A stretch of DNA of 64,000 nt from Notospermus geniculatus. Its lineage: Eukaryota > Nemertea > Pilidiophora > Heteronemertea > Lineidae. The notes beneath the pieces were generated by a model. It did no database searches. It worked only from the letters and a program-made list of their open reading frames with translations, and was not told the origin of the DNA. Of this stretch, positions 11,565 through 24,222 are shown in pieces. The number at the start of each line of letters is the position of its first letter. Position 1 is the stretch's first letter. Made by a program: the position numbers and the translations under genes. The stretch covers positions 237,511-301,510 of the forward strand of contig NMRB01000257.1 in NCBI GenBank assembly GCA_002633025.1, written 5' to 3'.

Positions 11565-12736
11565 TAATATTTGCACCACACGTTTCTAGATTACCGCCGA
11601 GGTAACTCACTAGAAAAAAAAGACTCCTTGGTCAATATATGAAACCAGATTAATTTCCATTTCCAAATGATCACAAAGTTCGCCACGTTTACCAAGCGAC
11701 TGCAATCAGTTAATCTCGTCGCGTTATAATATCGCGAGAAAGGACGAGACTCATGGGTTGTTATCATGTCATTCAAACTCCAAAAATGTGTGTTTGGCAC
11801 CAAAACACTTTTTCCTTGTCCACGACGGAGTTTTAATTCGCAATGTCTTTTAAATGGCTGATCACAACCTCTTTCTTCTTTCCTGAAAACCGCTGATAGT
11901 AAATATAAAGTCGTATCCGAATTTTCTTTCCTGAAAACCGCAGTTAAAATCACATTTTCCGAGCATATTGTGGGCGACATTTTTACATGTTTATATCAAT
12001 TCTTACAAATCCCCTTAAATCGCAAACACGTACAAACAAACAAGATGTTTTCAAACTTATCAACTTGCAGCTCCTCACAATGTGGGCGCTTCCCACCACA
12101 GATAACAACTCAGTTTTCTTTGGTTTAGCGATACTGCAGGAACGATGTAAACACACCATGACACAATAGGCAAAGGAATGTACACGAGGTGCCTTTTCAA
12201 TTTCAGTTATTTCCCCGACATCGTCGATGACAATGAACCAGGCTGACCTTAAGAGAGTAGGGGGTGATTCATTTATCGGATAAACATCATCGCGTTCTTA
12301 AAGAAATAAGAATCCAACGGCAAACATGATTTCCTCGACGTAGGAATGTTATTGTTTACGTTCATCGATTTCAGATCGTTTGTCAGTGAGTGAAGAAATT
12401 AAAAAACAGAGGCCATGACCTGAAGATGACTCAACAAAATTTGGTTTACATAAACAGTTTTTTTTTAAATTCGTAAAGCTTGGGATTCTCCCTTCCTATC
12501 CATCAGCGTTTTTGAATTCAAAAAGGTTAGGCCAACTAATGTGACAGCGAGTGGTAAACAATATCGTTTTTCATTGTAGAAAAGGTTGCGCGTAATGAAG
12601 CTTTTTCGATGTTTTGAAGTTTTCGGGAATGCGACCAGTACGTTTCCGATCAGTGTTGATAAAAGATGATAGGCTAGTGTGTGGAACCATTGGTTTGGGA
12701 AGAGTATGGAAGTATCATATTACCTCCAGGGAAGAG
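11565..12736. other. intergenic stretch
   Basis: TTCTTTCCTGAAAACCGC occurs twice about 50 bp apart (near 11875 and 11927). Nothing else recognised. Confidence 0.5.
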
Positions 12737-13008
12737 TGGCCAGTGTAACGTTTTTCAGTGTGGTCGTGTGCCATGTGACATTACAACAGATTGGCGGAAT
12801 AAGGCGCGACCTGACAATGAGCGACACACAGAGAAACAGTGAGTCTGTTTCCCAGTGTGTTCCAAACAATGGGAGTCACACAGAAAATTGACCTGAAAAA
12901 CATTACACCAGGTGTAACGTTTTTCAGTGTGGCCATTTTTCTGTGTGATTCCCATTTTTAGGAACACACTAGGAAACGGACTCACTGTTTCTCTTTGTGT
13001 CGCCCGTT
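12737..13008. repeat. foldback element, ~90-bp arms
   Basis: Arms about 12820-12909 and 12911-13003: GCGACACACAGAGAAACAGT pairs with ACTGTTTCTCTTTGTGTCGC, and AACATTACACC with GGTGTAACGTT. A further GTGTAACGTTTTTCAGTGTG at about 12747 repeats the centre. A related copy is at 48855-49020. Confidence 0.75.
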
Positions 13009-14030
13009 TCAACTGTATTGCTGGATTGTTTGTGCAGCGTGGGCATAATCTGTTTATTTCGCTTCATTTCTTTATCTCCATATTTTACCTAATTTTGTTT
13101 AATTTCATAAGTGAACCTTGAATCTCACGGCCAGCTGCACGTTGCTGGTATTAAGTTGCCAATAATCGCTCAGCCTCCCAGTCCTCTTAGGCCAGGGATT
13201 TAATTGCCATTGTTTTCCCCGGTAATTCTAACGAGACTTATGTCACCCCTCGCGTGCCTTGACAACCCTGGCAGAGGAAAAGAAATCTCCAAGAAATCCA
13301 AGCCGTGTGAGGTACATTTGTTGTTGGCTAAAAGCCAGCTGGTGTTCAAGCTGATGTTACTTAGGATGCTTGACTACGTAAAGCGGCTGATCACAGTCAG
13401 TGAACTTCTCATAATCGGGTCCTGGATATTGTATGTGACATGAATGTGCCTCAGGCGCTTCTTCTGAAATCCTGTTCAAGCAAGGCGCAAACCAACCCTT
13501 TTTCGAGCGATTAGGCCTACCTTGATCGACCTGGGCTTAAAACCGTCTGAACCTCGACCGTTTGCCGGTGAAGAGCAACGTCGAAGCATAGTTCCGATCA
13601 GTTTTCCGTCACCATGGAAGGTTTTACATTTAAAGCCACACACTATCAATTCAGAAAGTACTTTCGTTTGGCCGATTGAATTATAGTGTAAAATTCAAAA
13701 CAGAGGGGCTTTAAGCCTACAAACGGGAGCTCTGCACTGTAATGTACACATTACACTGCACTGTAATGTACACATCTCTCCCTTGCCGTTTCTTCGACGA
13801 ACTTCTTCCCACGTTGACGGTACGCACTTGGCTTCTGACGTCCCAAGATCAACAAGTCCAAGTGCAACAACTCAAGGTCGTCACCCTTTGAACGGACAGA
13901 CAATCACTCAGCGTCAATTACTCAGGTCTGCCGGTAGCCTGGTGCCTTTGAAGTACCGGTAGTTGTAACGCTTTATGCTGTAAGCAACGTTCAATAATCA
14001 TGGGGAGAGTAGAACTGTAATGACTGTCGT
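13009..14030. other. intergenic stretch
   Basis: A 20-bp tandem pair around CTGCACTGTAATGTACACAT lies near 13732-13775. Otherwise nothing recognised. Confidence 0.5.
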
Positions 14031-14590
14031 GTACCGTCGATGAACATTCACTCGACGAGTCGGTTTTTAATGGGCCGAATGCCTTTTTACAAACAGAACA
14101 CAAACAAAGGTTTACCATCAAATTGATCAAAAACCTGCTATTAGCCCACTGTTCGAAAAAGGCATCCGACAATAGATTTACCATGTCCGAAAATAGATAG
14201 GCCTAATCATCTTTTTACGATGCCACGTCGATCTTCTACCAGTGGGGAAGGGTAACCTTGTAAGTTAGGGTAGGGACACACATAAGGCTAGGGACACGCG
14301 ATTCGTTGACGCATGCGACAACGCATTTGTTATTTTCCGCCGCTGTGCACGCAAACAAAGGTTTTGACGCATGCGTCGCCCTATATCGCATGCGAATCGC
14401 GTTAGGGTAGGGACACACCTGACGCGAATCGCGTTAGGTGTGTCCGTATACCCTTAGAACTCTAGTGTACCGTCGATGAGTAGGCCTATTCTCTCGACGA
14501 GTCGTTTTTTAAAGGGCCAGGGGAAACGTAGACCTATCCGACAACAGATTTACCACGTCCGAAAATAGATCATTGTCATTTTACGAGCAC
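14031..14590. repeat. local direct duplication around a palindrome-rich core
   Basis: GTACCGTCGATGA, CTCGACGAGTCG, then ATCCGACAATAGATTTACCA and CGTCCGAAAATAGAT occur in order at 14031-14215 and again at 14468-14570. The segment between carries GCATGCG words and the hairpin GGACACACCT/AGGTGTGTCC with CGCGAATCGCG inside (about 14412-14446). Confidence 0.6.
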
Positions 14591-14706
14591 ATTGAGCTTG
14601 ACTTTGTCATTTAGAAATATTGATCACTGCAATGAACTTCAAAGCAAGCGGGTCTGGCGAGTGAAAGGCAAGGTTTCAGAGGAGGTTGCCTGCCGCAAAA
14701 CAAGCG

Positions 14707-15073
14707 CAGGGGCGTCGGAGCAGGGGGGGCTGGGGGGGCTATAGCCCCCTCACTTTTTGGCTGAAAATGTTGTGTTTTTAACATCAGGTCAAAGGCACAG
14801 ACAGAGCAAACGCACGTCAAATAGAAATCGCCCAAAAAATATGGTGTTGTAGATGCTATAATCTGCTGTCAGATGCCAGGAAATCGCATCTAAGGGTGTT
14901 TCATCGTAAACTTTTTCTGGGGGAGGACCCCCAGACCCCCCCCCCCGCTGCGGCTTCGCGCCTTTGGCGCTGGTGTCATGCACCTTTCTTTGTCGCGTGA
15001 GGCTCCCCCAGTTCCATTGCAAATTTCAGCCCCCCCAGACGACATCCATAGGCAAAACGCTCCGACGCCCCTG
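14707..15073. mobile_element. non-autonomous hAT-like element, 367 bp, target duplication AAGCG
   Basis: Exact 15-bp terminal inverted repeat CAGGGGCGTCGGAGC / GCTCCGACGCCCCTG. Perfect 5-bp direct repeats AAGCG at 14702-14706 and 15074-15078. The interior has CCAGGAAATCGCATC and a GGGGGAGGACCCCCAG hairpin like that near 27540. No coding capacity. Confidence 0.88.
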
Positions 15074-15078
15074 AAGCG

Positions 15079-15560
15079 TCGTTCAGGTTTAAAAAATATC
15101 GTTCGGCAGCTCTTCACAATTGCAGGTCGTCAACCCCTGATTTGGCCGCTGGTCGAACATGCACGTGGGCTTCTACTTCGCAGTAGACAAACGGTATCCG
15201 TCAAGGATGTGTCTACCCTGGGAAGCGTCTAAAGATCGAGTCGTGTTCACCCTGGGAGTTAATACACATGTATCCCCCAGCTGTTGAAATTCTCATGGTC
15301 ACTGCCCTGGACCCAACAGATCAAGAAGCCTTTTCACTGTCGATTTCTCTCTTGCCGACGGCACCTGTCGTTTCGCTGGCAAATAATATACAAATCGTTT
15401 CTCTTTGAGCCTTGAGCCATTACATTTGTCTAGTCTATGAATTAGTCTATCTGATTAATCATTTCGAAGTGGTATCATACACTCAAAGGCATTTGTGTTA
15501 TGACGAAGTAGTCTAGGACCTTATTGGCAAAGCCCAGGTCGACCTTGCGATGGCACAGAC
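15079..15560. other. intergenic stretch
   Basis: No gene or repeat recognised between the hAT-like element and the CCATGG foldback. Confidence 0.5.
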
Positions 15561-15725
15561 TTATGAAAATCTTCATTTTACCATGGTAATTCTGGACGGT
15601 AAATGACAGTTTACCATGGTATAATTGGCTTTCACCATGGCAAACCTTCTTTCACCATGGTAAACTGTCATTTACCGTCCAGAATTACCATTCACCATGG
15701 TAAAATTGAGAATATTTTTTCATAA
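15561..15725. repeat. foldback element with repeated CCATGG
   Basis: TTATGAAAA at left and TTTTTTCATAA at right. TTACCATGGTAA-type sites occur six times, and AATTCTGGACGGTAAATGAC pairs exactly with GTCATTTACCGTCCAGAATT. Length 165 bp. Confidence 0.78.
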
Positions 15726-18580
15726 GGGGGCGCCGACTGATCTTTTCGGATCACTTTGCGTCTGAGGCACGACCGCGTGGAACAAATCAGTCCCGGTGTG
15801 ACATAACTGCAGTTGCGTCGCACCACGCGACGATTGCCATCAGTCGCCGAGTCCAAAAGATCGCGAATAGCAAGAGTTGAACATGTTCAACTTCTGCACC
15901 ACGACGAATCATGATCCCGACGGGCGTAATCCAGTCGCAAACAAGGCCATCGACTGCGTCTTTAGCCTTGTCCGAATCATGTCATATTTTGCGTTAATGC
16001 ATGAATTATAAATGAATCTGACCCCTACTTGACCCCGCCTCCGAGCCAATCACAACTCGTGAAACAACTCGCCGTTCGGCACTTTCTCTTCTCTTCCTGC
16101 ACACATTTGTAACACGGATTGTGATTGGCACGTTGATTTACCTTCGCACACCGATGATTGGCTGAGGCTCTGACCGCCTCAGAAGCGGGAAATGTGATGG
16201 ATTCAAACCAGGCTAGATGGCCGTGAGGCCAGATAGACTGGTGAGAATCAGATGGTCGCGGTCGACCTGACCTGAGTTACGACGTCGTGCGATTATCCAA
16301 AAGTTGGTCATTATCTTGACTGTGTTGGTAAAGCCATTTATTGGCCGAATCTCAAAGATTGAAAACGTATTCACCAAGATACCATGACTGAGGGGTCTGA
16401 CATTTTGTTCCCGGGAATCGTGTAGGCTCGAGCTCGCGATTTCTTCCTGACCTTGTTGAGTATCCGGGATATCATTTATCATAAAGAGTGATAAAGAAGA
16501 CGAACTCAACACGAACATGAGAATTGTCCCTCTGTTTGCCATTTGAAACGTCTGCTTTGAATTTGAATGCATCTTGATTGCAGCTGCAAAATTTAGCAGA
16601 ATACGTTTTTAGTGTGTACCTGTGTACCTGTACATGTACATCAAACGTAAATAGGCCCATCATGGTATTCTTACAGCAGTTTCACGCTACGAAAGACTTT
16701 TTAAAGGAAGTCTATGTTAATGTAACATCAGTGCATGATTATTGGACTTTAAATCATGAGAACACGACACCTGCAAACTAAGTAGTCCGCCTGACATCTC
16801 CGTTTCCCCAATATCCAGGTGGGAATTAGTGGGTCATGGACTATTCTTTATGATTCGTTAACAGATATTGAAAATTTCCCCGGAAAATTTTCTAAATGTT
16901 GTGTTACATCTTGCATTTTTCATTCTATGTCAAGCAGGAACATCGTGCATCGCCCATTTGTTACAGGAGCCCACAACCATAAGTTTAGGGTTTGCCCTAT
17001 GATGTGGAATGATAGCTCTTCGTGCAACTGAGAGGGCGGGAGATCTAAATGAGATGGACTCCTTTAGTCATGCATCACCGAGTAGCAGCACTGTTTGGAA
17101 AACGGTGTGTGAAACCCATTTGCGGCTGTTGGACCAAATCATGTGTGAAACGTACATCTAATGCTGAACGTCATGCTTGGCCAAGTGGTATGACGTAGGC
17201 AGATTGATTTCAAAAGTTAAAATTTCTGCCTGCCCGTTTTTTATGTGCGCGCTCTTCCCATGAACTACCGCAAATGGATTTTTACATCCCATTTTCAAAA
17301 CAATGGTGCTCAGTAACGCATGACCACAGGAATACCATCAAGGTATCATTAAAAAGCATTTTGCTCCTGCTTTATGGCCCAAATATATTATTATTGTCAT
17401 ACAGCAAGTGGGCGGGTAATATAACCCTTTGTTTTCGGGATTGGTTTTTTCTGGGACATTCTACATATCAAGAGAATATGGGCACAGGTGAGGGCGCCAC
17501 AGGCATTGTAATGACAACAATTCAAATTTCAATTCTCTTCAACAAAATTTATTTCTTTTAACCTAATTTTATAGAGGTATCAGATGCAACGACGATGGAC
17601 AAGGTGGATGACCAAGTGTAGCAGTAAAACGTGTCCCCCAGTAAAAAGTGTCCACTTCTATTCTTGAATGACGGATTAAGGTGATGGGTATAGAAACCAA
17701 TCGCCAGAGATTAGACTGTAACAATAGGATCATTTGTTGCCAGGACAGTTTTTCTAGGACATTCTTTCCTTTCATGCATTCGTAACACTTCGGGTCTTTC
17801 CGTCATTCTTCGGTGAACATAGTTTCCAGCTCAAAATTGAGAATGTATGTCAGTGCTGCCACCTACAAAATGGCGACATCGTCGGACACTAAAGTGTTGT
17901 CCGTTCCGTGTATACCATGCAGTTGGATGGAAGTATGGCCTTTAGGCCATCACGGAGTGCGGGTCAATGACCTGACGATCATGATACTCGTTCATTCGAT
18001 TTACAAATTAACGAAGGCATCCAAGGGTTGATGACCGCGAGACCATTGGTAACCAGCGTGTCCGTGTTACGTATACACCTACTTCTCTGTCATCGCAGCC
18101 TTTTGGAAGGTACACTGAAGTCAAATCTCATTTCCGAGACCAAGTACCAACAAAACCGTGCACTGACGTGAACTATAAAGTGACATTTTCCATGAAAGTA
18201 CCGAGTACACCAGAAGAGCATCTGCCGGAAGGTCCTTAGGCCTGTACCTAGTATCCCTGGATGTACCGGTATTGTCACAATAGTTAGGCCTACTTTCTTG
18301 GCAAAAATATAAAAACTAACTCTCCTTTACCTATAAGATTCCCAGGGTAGGCCTACTTGTTGTCTTATTGATTCCGCTCCAACCCCCTCCCACGATGAGT
18401 TGTTTCCTCAGAACCCCCCAGGTAAATATTGATCGCTTTCTTATGCTTGTGAAGTGACACGAAGGAATCGCTGCTGACGTCAGGTGCACAACTTCTTTGT
18501 GGCTTTCTCCCCGAAGCGTTCAGTACTCTTATCATAGAATCTTCACCGTTCACGGACAAGTAACAGGGTTGTGCTGGTAG
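15726..18580. other. intergenic stretch with CCAAT-like cluster and a weak secretory frame
   Basis: CCAAT or its complement occurs at about 16034, 16123 and 16157. On the minus strand a frame (16531-16213) starts MANRGTILMFVLSSSSLSLF, which looks signal-peptide-like, but there is no homology I recognise. The rest shows nothing. Confidence 0.4.
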
Positions 18581-18680
18581 CATCCTCCCACAGCAGGGCT
18601 TCGGTCTCGTTCCTGTTCATACACTCGCACACAGAGTGGATGAAGAGGAGCGAGGTAAAAACCCCTGCTGTGGGAGGATG
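18581..18680. mobile_element. small MITE, 100 bp
   Basis: CATCCTCCCACAGCAGGG at left and CCCTGCTGTGGGAGGATG at right pair exactly over 18 bp. Loop of about 64 nt. No clear target duplication. Confidence 0.75.
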
Positions 18681-19867
18681 GTATTTAGGCCTAGAACCAA
18701 GAAGAGGCTGCATTCGTCATCTTAGTAGGTCGTCACAAACCCGTGTTTGGCTGCGCAATCCAGTTTCAGGGAGCTTTCGATTTCAACAGATTGTACATGT
18801 ATTTCCATCCATTCCATGTGGCCGTCTTGACCATTTTTTTGTATTTATGTATGTTTTAGTTTCTGTGCTCTTTGCAAAATGTTTTTGGTTGAGCAATAAA
18901 TTCTGAAATTCCGCAGTTTCGCGATTTGCCAAACTCTAAAGCCGGTGACAGACTGGCCCGTACGCGACGTGTCGTGCAGGCGTTCCGCCAACCAGATTCT
19001 TCGGTAGGTGTTTCCGTCCGTGTTACCGCCTCCCTGATTGGTTGAATGCTGTCCCGGCACGTAGCTAAGGCACCAGTCTGTCACCGCCTTAAAAGCTGAT
19101 GGAGAACATGCAGCTTGACGAACTCTATTGCTGATGGCATGCTCATTCAATTATTTGAAGCACCGGGGNNNNNNNNNNNNNNNNNNNNNTGGTACCAGTA
19201 AGATTACGCCGAGACCTTAGCAGCCGTGGCTGCAATTGGTGAATCAGTTGACAATTGAAAGTCAATGGCCAATGAGAAGATATCTAGTGTGGTTTTGTGG
19301 AAATGGGTGATATGAACAAAAACTCCCGGCATGAACGTCGTTGTTTGGTGATAACTTAATACGAAAAACGCATCTTGCTGTAAATACGAGATGAACGTTG
19401 ATTAGTGTTGACTGACTTTTCCACGTTAAGTCATTAATTAATGTGGCCAAATATAGCCTTGACATAGCTAAATATACATGTGGGAAGCAATTAACGCCAT
19501 CATTATGACTTCTTGGTGACAATCGGAAGAAGATTACAAAATCCTCAAATAGGTGCAATTAGTAAGTGTGGGTTATGACCAATTAGTTCTGTCAACAAGT
19601 CGTAATAATAAGCATGATTTAAACCAAAAATATTTTTGTTAAACCGAAGAAATCCTGACTCCGAGGCAAAAAAAATAAAACGAAGATCACGTCCGTGGGA
19701 TTTCGCACGCGTTGCATGATAATAATCCCTTGAGCAGAGTTGTTGGCGTTCTGCCCAAAAAGTAACAAATTCAAACTCTAAGTCAACAGTCTCGCGCATA
19801 CCAATGAAGTTCACAATGCATTCTTCCATTCGAATACGATGCTGCTCTGCGCACAACTATGACGCCG
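18681..19867. other. intergenic stretch containing the 21-N gap
   Basis: Short frames only; no domain recognised. Confidence 0.5.
19169..19189. other. assembly gap (21 N)
   Basis: Short run of N after CACCGGGG. No feature crosses it. Confidence 0.97.
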
Positions 19868-19990
19868 TCACTCCCATTTTGTAGACTGACCAGTCAGAAG
19901 CAAGTATCTGGTGCGAGGTTGATTATGTAGGTCAACCTCGTACCAATCGATATACTTGCTTTTGATTGGTCAAGTCAACAGATGGGACGA
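19868..19990. repeat. foldback element, ~50-bp arms
   Basis: GACTGACCAGTCAGAAGCAA and GTGCGAGGTTGA at left pair with TCAACCTCGTACC and TTGCTTTTGATTGGTCAAG at right. Pairing continues into CACTCCCATTTTG / CAACAGATGGGA. Confidence 0.68.
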
Positions 19991-21540
19991 CAAGAGAATG
20001 CACCTTGTGTCAGAAGGAAATGTTTTCTGCAGTGTACCAAGGCCTTAAGTTCACTTTGATTGAATCAAGTTCACGGATCCAAACTTTAAGATAAAAGATT
20101 CAAATGTCGCAAGAAGTGTTTACTTTTCTTTTGAAGAGTGCAACACGAGTTTTATTCGAATTTTATGCTGAAAACATCTACCAAGAAGATGTCAACGACG
20201 CACTCACCCTGGAGTACCTCGAGGTATTTCGTGAAGATGTTGAGAAGTCATAAAAGGTTTTTCCGTTTCAAATGTCAGTACGACCCCAGCCTTCAGAGCA
20301 AACGATGTTAAAAGCACTGAACCCCAAACCCAAGGTCACCGTGTCATCATTTACTCGAAGGAACATACAAACACCGTGTCATACTGCCATCCAGACGAGG
20401 AGAAAGGTTCCTGGTGACGTCATCCATGACCTTAACAACGGAATGTATTCCCTAGCAACGCGGGAAAATCATATGGAGGGGATTTATAGAGTGACGTCAG
20501 AAGGAATGGGGTCTGTCGAGGTAAACAGATTAAAAGGAGATCATGAGGTGAAGTGACAAGGGATACGAAGAGTAATTATTNCCCTCCCGTGCGTACGTAC
20601 TAAAAGTATGGTCCCTAAGTGCGTTCACAATGAGGATTTCGTTAACTGACCAGGCGATTAGATCATGGATTGAGGGGGGGGGGGGTCATCATGGAGACGA
20701 TGTTTGTCAACGTAACCAAAAAACATGACACTCCTCCACAAAAGGTATCAAAACAGGCCCATCATTTTTGCAGCAATCGTTTACTCCACCAGATGACTGG
20801 AAGGCCGCTGTAACATACGAGCAAATTTTTCCCTCCTCATTTTTGATTTGGCACGAATCATCGGTAACCTGAAGAATGAACGGAACACTGCATTCCCCTT
20901 TAACTGTTCATATTGACGTTCATTTTCCAATTTTGATTTTTGAATGGAAAATGAGGAGTGGGAAATTACAAGTGAGTAGGCCTAGTTCATTTCTTTGTAA
21001 CAGCAGTCGTAGTAACAGCAACCGTAGTGGTATTGGTCCATCATATTCTTTTCAGTTCCTATAGTTTAATTGCAAAAATATAGAGGGCTCGCTTATGAAT
21101 GTTTGATTTTATCGGTACCTTCTCAAAGTTAATTGTGACATCTGTACTTTTTAATCCCGTTACATTGACCTGGCAGCGCTTGATAGAAAAAATCGTTCTG
21201 AGAATAAATCATGGAAGTATCATAAAGGCGTAGCATCCTTTGGCAAAAAGTACCGCTAATGGAAGTTGAAAATAATGGCCCCTCGACGCCCAGACCCGTT
21301 TCCCACGTCTGTTTCTATGGTGTTTCAGAAGAACGCTCCGAACTATTGTCATCAAGGGCCCAGCTTGAACCGCAGTCGTGGAATCATTTGAAGGGGTGAT
21401 GGATTTTCCGTCCTCACCGTTGCCTTCAAACCAGGCCAAGCTACCCGTTCTATTACTGGAGTGGACTCAAGTCGCAGCTTCTGCTCCGTCAGACATAGTA
21501 GGGGGATACTCACAGATGAGGGACATTCGAAAATGTTACA
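19991..21540. other. intergenic stretch with a dyad
   Basis: CATTTTCCA/TGGAAAATG near 20920-20952 and TTTTCCCTCCTCATTTT / AAAATGAGGAGTGGGAAA (about 20825 and 20950) form nested dyads. A G run lies near 20674-20685 and one N at 20581. No gene recognised. Confidence 0.45.
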
Positions 21541-21619
21541 CCTCCTTGAGATATGTAAGCAGTGGTTGGCAATGGTCACCATGCATGCTCACTCCCTTCG
21601 TCACCACATACAAAGTTTT

Positions 21620-21888
21620 CAGGGCCGGATCCAGGATTCACAGAAAGGGGGGGCGTAGCTCGCCAAAGTTGGTGAGCACCGAAAAAGTGAAGCATAAACG
21701 GGGGGTTTGGGGGCTCTCCCCCAGAAAAATTTGACAATTTAAGTGCTTTTAGATGCATTTTCCTGGCATCTGAGAGCAAAATACTAGAATTTTTATGTGA
21801 TTAAAGTTTTCTTGCTAAAAAAAATCATTGCTCTGCCAAAAATAGGGGGGGCGTACGCCCCCCACGCCCCCCCCTGGATCCGGCCCTG
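21620..21888. mobile_element. non-autonomous hAT-like element, 269 bp, target duplication GTTTT
   Basis: Exact 16-bp termini, CAGGGCCGGATCCAGG / CCTGGATCCGGCCCTG, flanked by GTTTT at 21615-21619 and 21889-21893. It appears to sit inside a decayed copy of the CATCC-type MITE, since CTCCCTTCGTCACC lies just left and GATGACGAAGGGA just right. Confidence 0.88.
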
Positions 21889-21893
21889 GTTTT

Positions 21894-23955
21894 TGTGGGA
21901 GGTTTTGCGGGATGACGAAGGGACATGTGTGAATGCTATTAGCAAGAATCTCCGAGTCCGATCAACCAGTTTGTGATGCAGCCCCATCTTGCCCTGACAA
22001 GCGTTCGAGTCACTCCAACCCTCACTCAGTCCGACGAACTGACCGTAGGCCTCGATGTGTCAAGCTGCCGCCATATCTAGATCTGTCCAATACATTTCAT
22101 TTCGATGTAGGCTGAGATTTTGATTCATGAGAACAGCACAGTGACTCGATCAAGTCGTCCGCCGAGTTCAGTCACTCCTTGATTCAATCGATAACGCCAA
22201 CCTTCACCTAACAACCGACTGCCCTGGTAAGCCACGATCTGCCTGGAAAACACATGAATGAATCGTGTTGTTGACGTCAGATAGCGATGACCTGGATGCG
22301 GGATCGATACAGGGACTCGGATACGAAACGAGGGCTTTGAATCAACGACCGCGGCCTCGTCTGCCAAATTCGTGTTTCTCAATGGATTCTGTTTTTCTCG
22401 CCTCCATGCTCATTTAGTACAACGATATTGATGAAAATATCGATACTCTTTTGCCAATATCTATTCGAATTATTTGAAATATATTGTGCATTTAACAGTT
22501 TATTTTTTCCCTGCGTTTAGTCTCCTATATTTCGTCTGCACTGATGATGTCTCGAGTTTCAGTATGATCGATTTCTTGGAAACGGGAATAACAAACATTT
22601 TATTGACAGAGCCTGAAGCAATCAAAATACTGAATTCAAACTGACTAGTCTTTTGTTTAACTGTGACATGTTCCAAGATGATGAAGACGCCAGCAGGCCC
22701 GCAGAAGGCTGTCAGAAACTAGTGGTGTTGTCGCATTTTCGTGACATTTCTTCGGAGCCTATGACACATGAGGCTCTAAATATAGTTGGATTATAATTCA
22801 ATGCATTAATCACCACGATTCGCTCAGCCACTTTTTTCTTCGTTAAAAGGTGAAGTATCTTGCGCATAATTGGCCTAAATTACAGTCAAACAGATCGTTC
22901 CAATATCCTCCAAAATGTGGCGCTAGCGGTGATATGTAAATGACATTGACCCCAATTTGCATACTTTAATGGCTTCCGCACACTTCTGCCACTGCCTTTG
23001 ACGAAATGAAAAATGTCAATGACCCCAGCATTACCCCGAGTCTGAGCTGCAGGCTAGTTTTTTTCTGAGGGATTAACTTTTGTCTTCAATCACGCCTGCT
23101 TTGTCCAAACTTCAGAGCTATCAATGTATTGTTACAGTTACAGCTAATCCCCGCCATTTAGGAACAAAAAATATATCTTACCTTGCCGAAGGGCTGCTAT
23201 GCGGGTTGCTCATAAAATTAATACAAAAACAAGCCTTCGGCTGCAGTGGAGCTGTAGAAGAAACCATGAGGGTACTGTGGAAGAAACCATGAGGGTACTG
23301 GAAACGCCACGGGATGTCACTCCCTGGGTTTTTGAAACAGAACGGGAGATGTGCCGAAAGGTCGTTTACCTGAGCCATCCATAGCAACACGTGGGTGGGG
23401 CAATCAAGACCAGAGGTTATGAAACGGAACTCAGCAGTTGAATCATTCCTAGGTCAATAAATCATGACTTTTAGGGACAACACAGTTGACTTTCATCCGT
23501 GTCTCAAAGAAATGGAACAACAAAGAAGCAAGGGACAGCCTGGTACCTTTTTAAAATGTCACAGGCGTCTTGTCATAAACAAATACTAAAGAGAAATGTT
23601 AGTGACATCACCAATTGTATTCGAGGGGTAACAGGGTGCACGAAATGACCTTCATCACCATGACAACCTCGCAAGGTGCCACTTGCTTGTACAACATCAG
23701 TGGGATTATGTCTCCACCGTTGTATACCAAACTCTCCTTTCGAAACATGATGACAATGCCTGTATTGACCATCAAAGCATTGAGCTGCAGCCACCTACAT
23801 CAAAATAATTACTTTGAAAAAATAACCCCTCACTTCTTTCGTTGCATCGCTTATAAATTTGAAATTCCAAGAGACACCATGTTTTTTTCGCCTAGAAGGT
23901 TGCACCGACTTCAAAAAGCGAACACGAAGAATCGGCTCATTGCTTACATTTGTAT
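21894..23955. other. intergenic stretch with a 23-bp tandem pair
   Basis: AAGAAACCATGAGGGTACTG is repeated in tandem at 23258-23302. Otherwise short chance frames. Confidence 0.5.
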
Positions 23956-24086
23956 ATTTTAGGATGTCGAAAGAAAAGGGTTTTTTCACAGTCCGCACTG
24001 CTCTATTCATTGGGTATGCTGATCCTTTGTGTTCCAAGACTTTGACAATAGGGATTCTCGCAGTGAAAGCACAGAAATTGACACAC

Positions 24087-24212
24087 AAAATGCTGATAAA
24101 CAGGAAGTCAATTTCCAGAATCTTAGCAAATTTTCGACCCCAATTTCGACCCCAGTTGGAGTCGAAAATTTGCTAAGATTCTGGAAATTGACTTCCTGTT
24201 TATCAGCATTTT
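24087..24212. repeat. perfect 52-bp-arm palindrome built from Penelope-like element ends
   Basis: Arms 24087-24138 and 24161-24212 are exact reverse complements (52 bp each) around a 22-nt loop. The outward reading from the loop (GTCGAAAATTTGC, then CTGGAAATTGACTTCCTG) matches the tail of the Penelope-like copy at 29341-29412. The 15-bp word ATTTTAGGATGTCGA occurs at 23956-23970 and again at 24208-24222, like a target duplication around the insert. This fits two element ends joined tail-outward. Confidence 0.75.
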
Positions 24213-24222
24213 AGGATGTCGA

